Positions 15,718 through 24,084 of a DNA stretch of 60,201 bases are shown here, piece by piece. Position numbers and translations under genes: made by a program. A model generated the notes under the pieces. That model was not told the DNA's origin. It ran no database searches and was given only the letters and a program-made list of their open reading frames with translations. This stretch comes from Deltaproteobacteria bacterium (lineage in GTDB: Bacteria; Desulfobacterota; Desulfobacteria; Desulfobacterales; ETH-SRB1). Position 1 is the first letter of the stretch, and each line of letters starts with the position of its first letter. The stretch lies in NCBI GenBank assembly GCA_030262895.1, contig JAJSZW010000004.1:1-60201 (forward strand), written 5' to 3'.

Positions 15718-16275
15718 TCAACCTGCCCAGTTCCTTGGATCGTAGAAGACCATGCCAGGTATACCGCGACGTTCGATCTCAAGTCGAACATTATTGGACA
15801 CAATGATTGCATTGACGCTCTCTGCCAGTCGGAACAGCTTAAAGGGCTTTGCTTTCTCTTCGTCGATCACCAAACTATCGAAGTCGACATCAATCATAGT
15901 GGAGGATGATGTTTGCATTAGCTCGGAGGCATCCATATCTGCTGCTGCGACGACGCCCACTATGTTGAACGCCTTATAGTTTGTGTATTCTTTGCCAGTC
16001 TCAGGGTCCCGAACAACCGCATCAAAAAGTTGAAGGTTATCGACACCAGCTGCTTGGAGGGCGGTAATCAGGTCTTCGCGCATGATCGGATATTGTGGCC
16101 CAGTATACATTGCCTTCATATTCCCGGATGGTTCAGAATCCAGAATGTACACTAGCTGACAATCTGGAGGACGCACAACAGAACCATGCATCCAGGGCGG
16201 CTTACCCAGATGGGGTGTATCATCCAAAGTTCTGATCGGATACTCGCCTTCACACTCCATAACATAGTAATCCAT
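15718..16275 (-). CDS. Imm11 (DUF1629) family immunity protein
   Basis: 185 aa. The C-terminal Leu-Phe-Arg-Leu-Ala-Glu-Ser-Val-Asn-Ala-Ile-Ile-Val-Ser-Asn-Asn-Val-Arg-Leu, then Gly-Ile-Pro-Gly-Met-Val-Phe-Tyr, is the DUF1629/Imm11 signature. It directly follows the AHH nuclease gene in the same direction (36-base gap); AHH nucleases are typically paired with DUF1629 proteins, so it should bind and block that nuclease in the producing cell and its siblings. No signal peptide, consistent with a cytoplasmic target. AAGGAGA gives a good ribosome site upstream of the ATG. Confidence 0.85.
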   Translation of the reverse strand: MDYYVMECEGEYPIRTLDDTPHLGKPPWMHGSVVRPPDCQLVYILDSEPSGNMKAMYTGPQYPIMREDLITALQAAGVDNLQLFDAVVRDPETGKEYTNYKAFNIVGVVAAADMDASELMQTSSSTMIDVDFDSLVIDEEKAKPFKLFRLAESVNAIIVSNNVRLEIERRGIPGMVFYDPRNWAG

Positions 16276-16311
16276 AAGAATCTCCTTTCTAAATAAGACC
16301 TGGAATTCGAC

Positions 16312-17355
16312 TTACTTCGGCAACGGTCGTTCCAGAACAGTTAATTTCGCCCCTGCGGATACCCGTCGGAATTCTCTAGCTACCTCGTATTTGTCTGCCT
16401 GGACTTTAGTGAAGTAGTGCTTAGCCCAACGATTCGACGTTAACAAGGTTTGTTTCCACTGCGAAGGAGTACCCATTAGATGATAACGTAAGCGTTTGGA
16501 AAAGCCAAAAAGCCGGCGTTTTATTCGGTACGGCGGTGGGATCTCTTTTTTTCCCTCTTCTTTACAGATATCACAGCAATCCAAATGCACAGCCAGTGCT
16601 GTACTTATCTTGTTTAGGTTCCTCAACACATGATCACTATAATTACTGTGGCTATCGTGGAATTGTGCACCAGTGGCCTTACATGTTCCAGCCACATAGG
16701 TGAACTGCCACTCTTCATTTTCGGCGCTGAGTTTTGACCATGATTCGCCTTTTACCGGCGTCGTACCCTCTCGAGCTTTACGAACATAAGGCTTTTTGTT
16801 TTTGGGTTTGATCTTCTTTTCGGGCATTGCTGTTTTAATCGCATAGTTACCCGGGAGCCACACACCATTATGAGCGCCATTTATATCGTAACCGATATGG
16901 TGCTTGATCGTGTATTGACGACCACCCCTGCTTTCTACCTTGCCTCCTTCCTTCATGAACTCAACGAGTGCCTCAGCAGGTTTAAGGGAGGCATTCCCTG
17001 GAATTAAATGATGTGCTGCAACAACAAAAGGGAAGTCACCTTCCTTCACGTCATGATGCCCGGGGATGTGTATCTTTGGATTTCGACCTTCACGTTTTGT
17101 ATCACTCGGTTTCATCTTGACGAGGTAGTCGTCCGGAGGGTACGGCCCACCATCTGCTTTTCCTTTTTCCCCTTTCAAGAGATTTTGTCCTAAAATTCCG
17201 CCGTCATTCGCTTGTGCTTCTTCAGCAGAATCTCTATCGTCATCTAAAATATTCTCTGGTTTAGCCTCGGGTCCACCCGGTTCATCCTCATTGAAGGGAC
17301 ATTTCAATTCATATTCTTTTTCAAGAGAGTCTGATATGACTTCGCCGATTTCCAT
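16312..17355 (-). CDS. AHH-motif nuclease, T6SS effector
   Basis: 347 aa. An acidic, low-complexity N-terminal third is followed by the AHH motif at Ala114-His115-His116 (Val-Val-Ala-Ala-His-His-Leu-Ile-Pro-Gly), then His152-His153, Asn163-Gly-Val-Trp-Leu-Pro and a His233/His236/His242 cluster (Phe-His-Asp-Ser-His-Ser-Asn-Tyr-Ser-Asp-His). This is the AHH branch of the HNH/endonuclease VII fold, a toxin domain of polymorphic and T6SS effectors. Unusually the catalytic core lies in the middle, followed by about 100 basic residues with a Cys-Cys-Asp-Ile-Cys motif. It has no PAAR of its own; delivery may use the separate DUF4150 protein and DUF2169 adaptor upstream. DNA cleavage in the recipient is inferred. 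Confidence 0.85.
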   Translation of the reverse strand: MEIGEVISDSLEKEYELKCPFNEDEPGGPEAKPENILDDDRDSAEEAQANDGGILGQNLLKGEKGKADGGPYPPDDYLVKMKPSDTKREGRNPKIHIPGHHDVKEGDFPFVVAAHHLIPGNASLKPAEALVEFMKEGGKVESRGGRQYTIKHHIGYDINGAHNGVWLPGNYAIKTAMPEKKIKPKNKKPYVRKAREGTTPVKGESWSKLSAENEEWQFTYVAGTCKATGAQFHDSHSNYSDHVLRNLNKISTALAVHLDCCDICKEEGKKEIPPPYRIKRRLFGFSKRLRYHLMGTPSQWKQTLLTSNRWAKHYFTKVQADKYEVAREFRRVSAGAKLTVLERPLPK

Positions 17356-17825
17356 GGATTCCGCCTTTCAGGGAGACGATCGATTTGAATGACTAATCAT
17401 TTAGATCGTCTATTTTTTGCGAGTACCTGATTCAACACCGCTACGTTCCCTGCTGCCCATATGTTTTTCTGATCTGCCATGACTTGTTGTTTAAGAAAAT
17501 TCTTCGCTCGTATTCTGAAGATACCTTTCAGTGCTCATCTGTTCCCGCATATCCTGAATAGAAAATACAATGTGTATCGCTATCAGGATTTCCTACCAGT
17601 GTAACCTTGGTGCAAAAAATACTATGATTACCAACTTTTGCATACGGGGATACAATATTTTAACAGGATATCTGAATTGCATGATCAAAAAACAGAACTT
17701 TCACCCGCTGAAAACGTAACATTATAGGCTACACATATTGGATGATAAACGATGCTGAGACTGCAATAGCTGTTACCATTCTGCAAAGATGGAGTAACAA
17801 AGATGGATTCATCCTAACATAGTGA
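17356..17825. other. intergenic region between effector and PAAR-like genes
   Basis: No gene seen. An inverted repeat AGACGATC (17374-17381) / GATCGTCT (17404-17411) followed by ATTTTTT on the plus strand lies just upstream of the effector start; it could be a terminator for plus-strand transcripts or a leader hairpin. The gap suggests the effector-immunity pair may have its own promoter, which I could not locate. Confidence 0.45.
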
Positions 17826-18206
17826 CTATCCCATAATATTCTTTTTATTATGAAAAAGCGGATCCCCTAACCGACAAACATTCTTTCCTTCGAACTTAAC
17901 ATCGAAAGAGTACATCATATATTCCGCCTCTCCCTTGGTCTTGCTACTTATCACACCACCGGCGCTTCCGGCCTCATCGCCAGTGGTCGTACTGTACTTT
18001 GCCCCTTTTACCATCGGCATTTTGCCATCAGTTTTAACCTTTTTCGGTCCTTTTGATGTATCAGATGATTTTCCAATGTTTGGATAAGGGATAGGAATCG
18101 GACCCGCAGGTGATGGTGTTTTGCAGACATCAGGAAAAACCGGACTCATTCCCCCACTTCCTTTATGAACTATCCCTCGTGAGTTGACAAACGTTGTTTG
18201 ACCCAT
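17826..18206 (-). CDS. DUF4150 PAAR-like protein
   Basis: 126 aa. Gly-Gly-Met-Ser-Pro-Val-Phe-Pro-Asp-Val-Cys-Lys-Thr-Pro, Pro-Ile-Pro-Tyr-Pro-Asn-Ile and Gly-Asp-Glu-Ala-Gly-Ser-Ala-Gly-Gly-Val are the DUF4150 pattern, a PAAR-like fold that caps the VgrG spike. The last part Gly-Lys-Asn-Val-Cys-Arg-Leu-Gly-Asp-Pro-Leu-Phe-His completes it. It lies 21 bases downstream of the ketosynthase-like gene and precedes the AHH effector, so it probably forms the tip with, or recruits, that effector. Confidence 0.87.
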   Translation of the reverse strand: MGQTTFVNSRGIVHKGSGGMSPVFPDVCKTPSPAGPIPIPYPNIGKSSDTSKGPKKVKTDGKMPMVKGAKYSTTTGDEAGSAGGVISSKTKGEAEYMMYSFDVKFEGKNVCRLGDPLFHNKKNIMG

Positions 18207-18227
18207 ATTTTGTCTCCATATTTTGCT

Positions 18228-19298
18228 CTAAACCATATCCACAGTCAATGCCGCTCTTGCCCCATAATCTGAAGAACACCACACCAGACAGGGCGTATCT
18301 ATTACTTTCTTTGCTATGCCTATTGCTGATAACCCTGTCATAAGTGTTCCAAGCGCGGCGCCCGGATCTCCAAAACAGTCAACAGGATGCTCAAAACAAA
18401 AATTTTCGTCAAAATGATCCTTGTTTCGCATATAGGCAACACCCCATTCCTTTGCTCCAAGATTTTCCCCGTTTAATCCCGCATACACAGTTCTAATTTT
18501 ACCGATATAACTGTCATTAGAAGAAAACATTGCCTGAAATGCTTCTGTCAATCCATCACCATGATAAACCTCTTTGCTGTAACGGTGTCCTTTTTCATAT
18601 CCTGTGCCAATGGCTTGAATCTTAGCAATAGGCTCTTTACCCAAAACTCCAATTTTATCAAGCGAACCGAGCAACAAAAAACCTGCACCTTCACCCGGAA
18701 TAAAACCATCCATAGTATTTGTTCCTAAAATACGATTTTCCATGTCAAGAGAACTAAGCAAATAAAGGTCTAAATAGGTATCAACACCACCAACAATCGT
18801 GAATTGATTCGTACCTGAGGCAAGACGCTGCATGGCGTCTTCAATGGCAAACAACCCGGCAGAGCGTCCCTGCGGAAAAAGTTTACTCTCTGCAACATTA
18901 AAATGAACTCCTGATTGAGCACTGAGATGTTCAAGGAATAGATCATCAACGGGTTTTAGACGGCTCGGAAGTGGTTCAGGAACACCAAGGTAAAGCGGAA
19001 TGTTTTCAATATCAGGCGCATCCTCTAAAGCTTCCTGAAGGGCCGGAGCCGCAAGCCGCAACATCCGTGACTGCCTGGCAGTAATGCCGACAATCTTATC
19101 AACCTCCGGTTCCAGAGACGGCAAAACCTCATCAGGCAATATTGACATGACAAATGGTTCAAATCTTCTGTCATGTATAGTGGTCTCAGAAAAACGGGTG
19201 ATTCCTGCCCGCACCGAGGCCGCTGTCTGTTTAGCGCCAATCCCAACAGCGGTTATCATGCCGACGCCCAAAATAGCCACACCTTTATCCGGCATCAA
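18228..19298 (-). CDS. ketosynthase-fold protein of T6SS effector modules, likely non-catalytic
   Basis: 356 aa with a beta-ketoacyl-synthase/thiolase-like fold: N-terminal Val-Ala-Ile-Leu-Gly-Val-Gly-Met-Ile-Thr-Ala-Val-Gly, a middle Ile-Val-Gly-Gly-Val-Asp-Thr and a C-terminal Asp-Cys-Phe-Gly-Asp-Pro-Gly-Ala-Ala-Leu-Gly. The place of the active-site cysteine reads Gln-Gly-Arg-Ser-Ala-Gly-Leu, with Ser and no Cys, so condensation activity looks lost. Such proteins are recurrent between DUF2169 and PAAR-like genes in T6SS loci. It overlaps the DUF2169 gene by four bases. A structural or effector-handling role is inferred. Confidence 0.75.
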   Translation of the reverse strand: MMPDKGVAILGVGMITAVGIGAKQTAASVRAGITRFSETTIHDRRFEPFVMSILPDEVLPSLEPEVDKIVGITARQSRMLRLAAPALQEALEDAPDIENIPLYLGVPEPLPSRLKPVDDLFLEHLSAQSGVHFNVAESKLFPQGRSAGLFAIEDAMQRLASGTNQFTIVGGVDTYLDLYLLSSLDMENRILGTNTMDGFIPGEGAGFLLLGSLDKIGVLGKEPIAKIQAIGTGYEKGHRYSKEVYHGDGLTEAFQAMFSSNDSYIGKIRTVYAGLNGENLGAKEWGVAYMRNKDHFDENFCFEHPVDCFGDPGAALGTLMTGLSAIGIAKKVIDTPCLVWCSSDYGARAALTVDMV

Positions 19299-20329
19299 CC
19301 TGTCCTTTCGTCTATATGCAGATTTTTTGGGTTAATGTCTATCTGTTCCACTTTTAATGTTTTTTTATCGCATTCAACCGCGGCTCTCCAGAGCATAGAA
19401 AAATGCGACTCATTCGTTTCGATTAAGATGGTTTCTAAATTTAAAGCAGGATATTCTGTTTTTCCGGCAATTCGCACTGCCGCCTCAAGTTGGCAGACCG
19501 GCAATTTGAATTTCAAAGGCCCGTTATGCGACATCCCTTTAATCATAACAGGTTCACCGCCTTTAAGATAACCACTGCAAACCAGATCAGGGTGAGCTGC
19601 GTTAAAAAAGCGGGGATCAAAGTCTTCGGGAAGATAAGGAGCCCGTTTTTGCTGCCAGGCATCGTCATAGGTCCCGGCAAACGATTTCCGCGGTTCCCAT
19701 GATGATTCAACATAGCCAAAACACGCTGGTGTGGGCAGATCACTGATTTTCTTAATTAGTTGAGCTGGATCTTCAAGATTTGGTAACTTAGTTCCTATTA
19801 GTTCTTTTTTGCTTCTTTTACCTTTAAATCCACTGCCAACAGGGTTTCGTGCTTCAAACAAGACTTCCTGCTTATCAGGGCTTATCTTATGCACACCGCC
19901 AAACGCACGTTCATAAACTAAAGGCATACTCTCAAATGGGACAGGCGGAGTAATGCGAAGTCCCCAAAACCCATGAGTCCACTGTCTATCCCCAAAAACC
20001 CTCACAACTTTTTTTCGACCAGCAACCGCAAGCATCACATCAATCTGCGAAACAGGATGCTTATCAGGAGAAAGCGCTTTGCCTATCATTACAATATCAG
20101 TGGAGGGTTTTGTCAGATGCAATTCAGAAGCATACTTTAAACTTGATTGACCCGGCTCACCCCAATACTCATCGGCCATAACTATGGACGACTGGTTTTC
20201 AGCTATTTCGATTTTATTCCCTGATAAAAAGGTGGCTTTAACGATTACATACAGGGTATCCACAGCATTTTCATTAGGGAGGACAGCAATAGTAGCTTCA
20301 AATTGTGTTTTATTTTTTAGTTGTAACAT
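19295..20329 (-). CDS. DUF2169 T6SS effector adaptor
   Basis: 344 aa matching DUF2169: Tyr-Val-Ile-Val-Lys-Ala-Thr-Phe early, Tyr-Trp-Gly-Glu-Pro-Gly-Gln-Ser-Ser-Leu, Pro-Ser-Thr-Asp-Ile-Val-Met-Ile-Gly, Phe-Gly-Asp-Arg-Gln-Trp, Glu-Arg-Ala-Phe-Gly-Gly and Arg-Asn-Pro-Val-Gly. Family members act as adaptors or chaperones placing an effector on PAAR or VgrG. Its position between DUF6484 and ketosynthase-like genes and upstream of PAAR-like and AHH genes fits. It overlaps the next gene by four bases; an AGTTGTAAC context without a strong ribosome site precedes the start. Confidence 0.9.
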   Translation of the reverse strand: MLQLKNKTQFEATIAVLPNENAVDTLYVIVKATFLSGNKIEIAENQSSIVMADEYWGEPGQSSLKYASELHLTKPSTDIVMIGKALSPDKHPVSQIDVMLAVAGRKKVVRVFGDRQWTHGFWGLRITPPVPFESMPLVYERAFGGVHKISPDKQEVLFEARNPVGSGFKGKRSKKELIGTKLPNLEDPAQLIKKISDLPTPACFGYVESSWEPRKSFAGTYDDAWQQKRAPYLPEDFDPRFFNAAHPDLVCSGYLKGGEPVMIKGMSHNGPLKFKLPVCQLEAAVRIAGKTEYPALNLETILIETNESHFSMLWRAAVECDKKTLKVEQIDINPKNLHIDERTG

Positions 20330-20363
20330 TGACCGAAAAGCACTCAGAGATTGGACTCAATAT

Positions 20364-20876
20364 CTAATTGATGCTTACACTCGACCCTTTTATTCGCTGG
20401 GGACCTGAGGACCGTGACAAAAAATGAGTCCCTTTTATGATAATCTTGCCATCTTTTTGAATGAGAATACTTCCCTTACCGCATTTGATCTCAACTTCGT
20501 CTTCAGCTTCGATTGTTATGCGCTTACCGTCAATCAATACATCATTAGGCCTTTCATTCTGATCACCTGGTAGTTCTAAAGATAACAGGCCTTCAAGAGG
20601 ATCTGCCATCAAGTCCGCAATAATCGGATAATCGGGATTCCCTTTTTCAAATACAAGAAGGACTTCACGTCCTTTGTATTCCTTTTTTATGAGCTCGATC
20701 TTATTCAAACCCGCGACCAATTTAGCGGCTCTCGGCGCACAGCCATCAAACTCTACTAAAATATCACTTCGTCCATTAGTACCGGCAAGATGCCCGATGC
20801 ATGGAGCTAATGATGCAAACTGAGTCGTGGTGAGCATATTATCAGCATGTTGATTTTGTGTTTTCTGCATGACCAT
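20364..20876 (-). CDS. DUF6484-type VgrG-associated protein
   Basis: 170 aa. The N-terminal half (Ile-Gly-His-Leu-Ala-Gly ... Asp-Ile-Leu-Val-Glu-Phe-Asp-Gly ... Ala-Arg/Ala-Ala-Lys-Leu-Val) fits DUF6484. The C-terminal half reads like a VgrG beta-helix: Ile-Thr-Ile-Glu-Ala-Glu-Asp-Glu-Val-Glu-Ile-Lys-Cys-Gly-Lys-Gly-Ser-Ile, then Gly-Lys-Ile-Ile-Ile-Lys-Gly. It follows VgrG and precedes DUF2169, the usual place. It probably binds the spike during effector loading. A broken second copy lies at 21187-21386. Confidence 0.78.
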   Translation of the reverse strand: MVMQKTQNQHADNMLTTTQFASLAPCIGHLAGTNGRSDILVEFDGCAPRAAKLVAGLNKIELIKKEYKGREVLLVFEKGNPDYPIIADLMADPLEGLLSLELPGDQNERPNDVLIDGKRITIEAEDEVEIKCGKGSILIQKDGKIIIKGTHFLSRSSGPQRIKGSSVSIN

Positions 20877-21186
20877 ACGTAAATTTCCAAATTAAGTGTC
20901 CGAGCATAAATTTTTTGGTAAAAGGCCTCCGAATTCGTGCTCTTCCACTAATATTTTGATTCAGTAGAAGCGGAATGGATAAGCAGATTTTAAAGCGTAT
21001 AACTCTCTGAATATATTAAAAAATCGTTAAGAAAAAACAGATTTTTATATAGTTTTTCTAATAATTCAAAGATTTTGCACTCTGTTCTTTCTTTAGGATC
21101 CTTTATACGTGAGTTTTACACGATTTAAAATCTGATTATCCATAGAGCGGTACTATTCCTCAAAGTGTTAGTGATAGAGAGCATCT
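20877..21186. other. AT-rich spacer within the VgrG module
   Basis: No coding frame or strong repeat seen between the intact DUF6484 gene and the broken copy. Confidence 0.5.
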
Positions 21187-21386
21187 TTATTTCCATCCAT
21201 GTTTGAGATCTTCACAGTAGACCTGGCAGGCAGGGCCAAAAGGATTGGCCTGATAATCTACCAGTATATGACCAGCCTTGTCTGCTGACACAAGTTTCCC
21301 TACGCATACCCCTTGGTTTCTGTAGAGATATCTTTCAATCGAAAGGCATCGTCCGTGGGGCTCTCCAGTTCAAAGATTTTCGCCAA
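21187..21386 (-). pseudogene. frameshifted, truncated DUF6484 gene copy
   Basis: On the minus strand, just after the VgrG stop, a frame opens with TTG at 21386 behind GGGGAG and reads Ala-Lys-Ile-Phe-Glu-Leu-Glu-Ser-Pro-Thr-Asp-Asp before a TAG. One frame over, with no start of its own, it continues Val-Gly-Lys-Leu-Val-Ser-Ala-Asp-Lys-Ala-Gly-His-Ile-Leu-Val-Asp-Tyr-Gln-Ala-Asn, Pro-Phe-Gly-Pro, the DUF6484 core, to a stop at 21187. The C-terminal half of the domain is missing. So one frameshift near 21310 plus truncation; a remnant left after duplication or replacement of the intact gene downstream. Confidence 0.65.
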
Positions 21387-21399
21387 GAGCTCCCCTGTA

Positions 21400-23562
21400 T
21401 CAGTTTTCCTTGATCTTACTTCCCTTGATAATGACATCTCCACTACCTTTGATCTGAATTTTCTTCCCCTTGACCATTATGTCGCCATTCTTTTTCATCA
21501 CAATTTCGGCCTTCCCTGTTTTCAATACAATCTGATCTTCGGCCATGAGTTGTATTTTTTTTGCATTGACTGCATATTCTTTGCTGACTTGTTCGGTATG
21601 TTTGCCGCCGACCTTTTCGGTAAGATCTTTATTAATTGTCACTGATTGGCTTTTTCCCACTGTTTCTGTCAGATCTTTACCTGTACTTAAATTTTTACTG
21701 CCTCCTATCGTCTCAGATTTCTTGCCCCCAACAGCCTCCATCTTATACGCGCCCACCTCTTCCATCTTGGCGCCACCCACGGTCTCATTCATCGCCGCAC
21801 CAACAGTAACCTGGTAAGCAGCACCAATCGTGAGTTCTTTTGCCGCCCCAATTGTCTCTGCTGTGTTAATTGTGACGGTCTCAGTTTTGTTCTTTCCAAC
21901 ACTGAGGCTCATATTAGCGCCTATGCTTTCAGTATGATTCGCCCCGATCTCAATTGTTTTATCGTTCCCTACCGAAAGAGTCTCATCATGCCCAACAGTC
22001 TGATTCTTGTCGTTCTCAATAGCAATAGTCCAGTCCTTCTGACCATGCAAATATACCTCTTCTTCCCCCTTTTTATCCTCAAACCTGATCTCATTCGACC
22101 CACCGCCTCCAAGAGAAGAATCCGATTTTATAGTACTTTTTGTTTTTTCATCAGGAAGAGAATAGGGCGGCGTGTTGGTGCCGTGGTAAACACGACCGGT
22201 GATAATCGGTCTGTCAGGATCTCCTTCAAGAAAATCTACAATTACCTCCTGACCGATACGGGGTATGTGCATAGCCCCCCATCCTGCACCCGCCCACACT
22301 TGACTGACACGTATCCAGCAGGAGCTGTTCTCGTTGTTTTCCCCCTCACGATCCCAGTGAAACTGAACTTTTATCCGTCCGTGTTCGTCAGTATAAATTT
22401 CTTCCCCTGCCGGACCCACGACAATTGCCGTCTGCGCGCCTTCTACCACCGGTTTTGGGGTAAGCCGGGGAGGGCGGTACGGTACATCAAAGGGAATACA
22501 GGTAAAACTGTTGGCATACGATTGTCCCGACTCCTGTCCAGAACCCCCCACTGGCTCGGTTGCCCCATGATTGACGGATGTCATAACATACGGTTTGTTG
22601 TTCATATCCTCCCGGAAATACTCCAGAAGATCAAACCTGTACCCGCTTGTAAATGCCCTGCAATCACTTGAACCGGTTATAGTCGTGATCTTTGTTTCTT
22701 CTTCCTCCATGCGTATTGTGGTTAAACGCTCTCCTTGCGCCTTTTTTGTATAAAGCCCTGGATAATCGTATATCTCGCGCTCTCCAGGACCCAACATCTG
22801 TTTAGTGGAAACATCCACCTTCATATCAGTGCCTGGTATCTCAAAATTAAAATCGTTAATGGAATATTTGGCAGGTCTGATCTCCTGCATTTTCTCCAGG
22901 CTGGTTATCACGTCCTCCTCCAACCAACCACCGGCACTGATCTGATACCGTGCAGATTCCTGTTTGGGACATGGCTTGAACTTGTCAGAGGCATCAGCCA
23001 AAATTAGCGTATGCTTTTTTTCTTCGTGTTCAAAGAAATAACATATCCCTTCTTCTTCCAGAAGGCGGGAAATAAAGTTAAAATCAGTTTCTCTGTACTG
23101 CACGCAGTAGTCCCTTTTATCGTAGCTGTCATTGAGAAGGAGCTTGTAATCTAAAAACTCTTTTTCGGTAAATATTTTTTCCACTATATCCGGCACGGAA
23201 AGCTTTTGAAATATTCTCGAATCCGCTGTCCTTGTGAGCAGCCAGAGCCATGGAACCATGGTGGCTGTATAATGCGAAAAATGCGTATCACCTCCGGCTT
23301 CGCCGCCGCCCCTTCCCTGCGAAAAACTGGATATTATACCATTAAAAAAACGTTTGTCTCCATCTGCCAGGATAATGGAGACTGCGACGTTTTTCCCGAT
23401 AATGTCTTCAAATGTTATGTTGTGATTTTCTGAAAGGAGGTCGAGTTCAAAGCTGAAAAGATCGGAGATGCCTTCTATTCCATGGCATCCTGTAAGAAGC
23501 AGCACATCCGTGCCCAGCGGGGTGTTAATGGCAATTAGTCTGTTTTCTTGCGTATAGGACAT
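21400..23562 (-). CDS. vgrG: VgrG spike protein (TssI)
   Basis: 720 aa. N-terminal gp27-like part (about 1-380; Thr-Pro-Leu-Gly-Thr-Asp-Val-Leu-Leu-Leu, then Arg-Glu-Thr-Asp-Phe-Asn-Phe-Ile-Ser-Arg-Leu-Leu-Glu-Glu-Glu-Gly-Ile), OB-fold gp5-like part (Asp-Glu-His-Gly-Arg-Ile-Lys-Val-Gln-Phe-His-Trp-Asp; Ser-Cys-Trp-Ile-Arg-Val-Ser-Gln; Gly-Gln-Glu-Val-Ile-Val-Asp-Phe-Leu-Glu-Gly-Asp-Pro-Asp-Arg-Pro), then a long needle of repeats with Glu-Thr-Val/Ile-Gly up to about 650 and a Lys-rich end. No fused effector domain is present. It starts the effector module of this locus, so the cargo should be the AHH nuclease. Confidence 0.95.
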   Translation of the reverse strand: MSYTQENRLIAINTPLGTDVLLLTGCHGIEGISDLFSFELDLLSENHNITFEDIIGKNVAVSIILADGDKRFFNGIISSFSQGRGGGEAGGDTHFSHYTATMVPWLWLLTRTADSRIFQKLSVPDIVEKIFTEKEFLDYKLLLNDSYDKRDYCVQYRETDFNFISRLLEEEGICYFFEHEEKKHTLILADASDKFKPCPKQESARYQISAGGWLEEDVITSLEKMQEIRPAKYSINDFNFEIPGTDMKVDVSTKQMLGPGEREIYDYPGLYTKKAQGERLTTIRMEEEETKITTITGSSDCRAFTSGYRFDLLEYFREDMNNKPYVMTSVNHGATEPVGGSGQESGQSYANSFTCIPFDVPYRPPRLTPKPVVEGAQTAIVVGPAGEEIYTDEHGRIKVQFHWDREGENNENSSCWIRVSQVWAGAGWGAMHIPRIGQEVIVDFLEGDPDRPIITGRVYHGTNTPPYSLPDEKTKSTIKSDSSLGGGGSNEIRFEDKKGEEEVYLHGQKDWTIAIENDKNQTVGHDETLSVGNDKTIEIGANHTESIGANMSLSVGKNKTETVTINTAETIGAAKELTIGAAYQVTVGAAMNETVGGAKMEEVGAYKMEAVGGKKSETIGGSKNLSTGKDLTETVGKSQSVTINKDLTEKVGGKHTEQVSKEYAVNAKKIQLMAEDQIVLKTGKAEIVMKKNGDIMVKGKKIQIKGSGDVIIKGSKIKEN

Positions 23563-23633
23563 GGTCTTTTTACCGGGGCAGACATTTTGTTCGCTATTTA
23601 TTTACCGGATAAACCAATTAGCGCCCTTCGGGC

Positions 23634-23677
23634 AAGCTGTTAAGCTGTTGAGCCGTTAAGCTTACCTGCTAAGAGCT
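23634..23677 (+). repeat. octamer repeat array, consensus GCTGWTRA (plus orientation)
   Basis: Units GCTGTTAA, GCTGTTGA, GCCGTTAA and a diverged fourth. The same octamer recurs in reverse orientation at 26320-26346, 31803-31856, 33031-33070 and 37381-37420. Confidence 0.65.
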
Positions 23678-23852
23678 ATGAACCATTATTGCAGACTGAT
23701 AGTTTCCAACCTATTAATAAGATTGACTAAAAAATGAAAATTTCTATACTATAAAATTACAATACCAGTGTGGTTTGTCATTGTCAATATAGTATTGGAG
23801 GGAGGCGCAAAGTTCATAAACAGTAACAATTTAGCCTTTTGAAAAAGAGTCC

Positions 23853-24029
23853 GACAGGATAACAGGATAAACAAGATTTGTAAGCGTTCACGGAACATTG
23901 AAATTAGAAATTTGGCCTTCATGCTTTTGTACTGTTTTTCCCAATGTCTAATTTCTACTTTCCAATTTCAAGTTTCAAGCCATGAACGGCTACAATAATA
24001 TAAATCCTGAATATCCTGTAAATCCTGTC
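23853..24029. repeat. MITE-like palindromic element, family C
   Basis: Left end GACAGGATAACAGGATAAAC, right end mirror ATCCTGTAAATCCTGTC at 24013-24029. Inside lie further mirrored stretches (CGTTCA/TGAACG; AATTAGAAATTTGG and CCAATGTCTAATTT). Non-coding. Confidence 0.7.
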
Positions 24030-24084
24030 AAAAAAATAATATTTAAAAGCGCTAACATGCTACCATAGACATTATCTTGTTTGC

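Larger units (their letters stand above)
23563..24084. other. repeat-rich gap between VgrG and the TssB-TssC fusion
   Basis: No gene seen. Contains an octamer repeat array (23634-23677) and a MITE-like palindrome (23853-24029). Confidence 0.6.

Noticed and set aside
21934..22671. Plus-strand 245-codon frame opposite vgrG
   Set aside because: Shadow of a gene with complete VgrG motifs on the minus strand.
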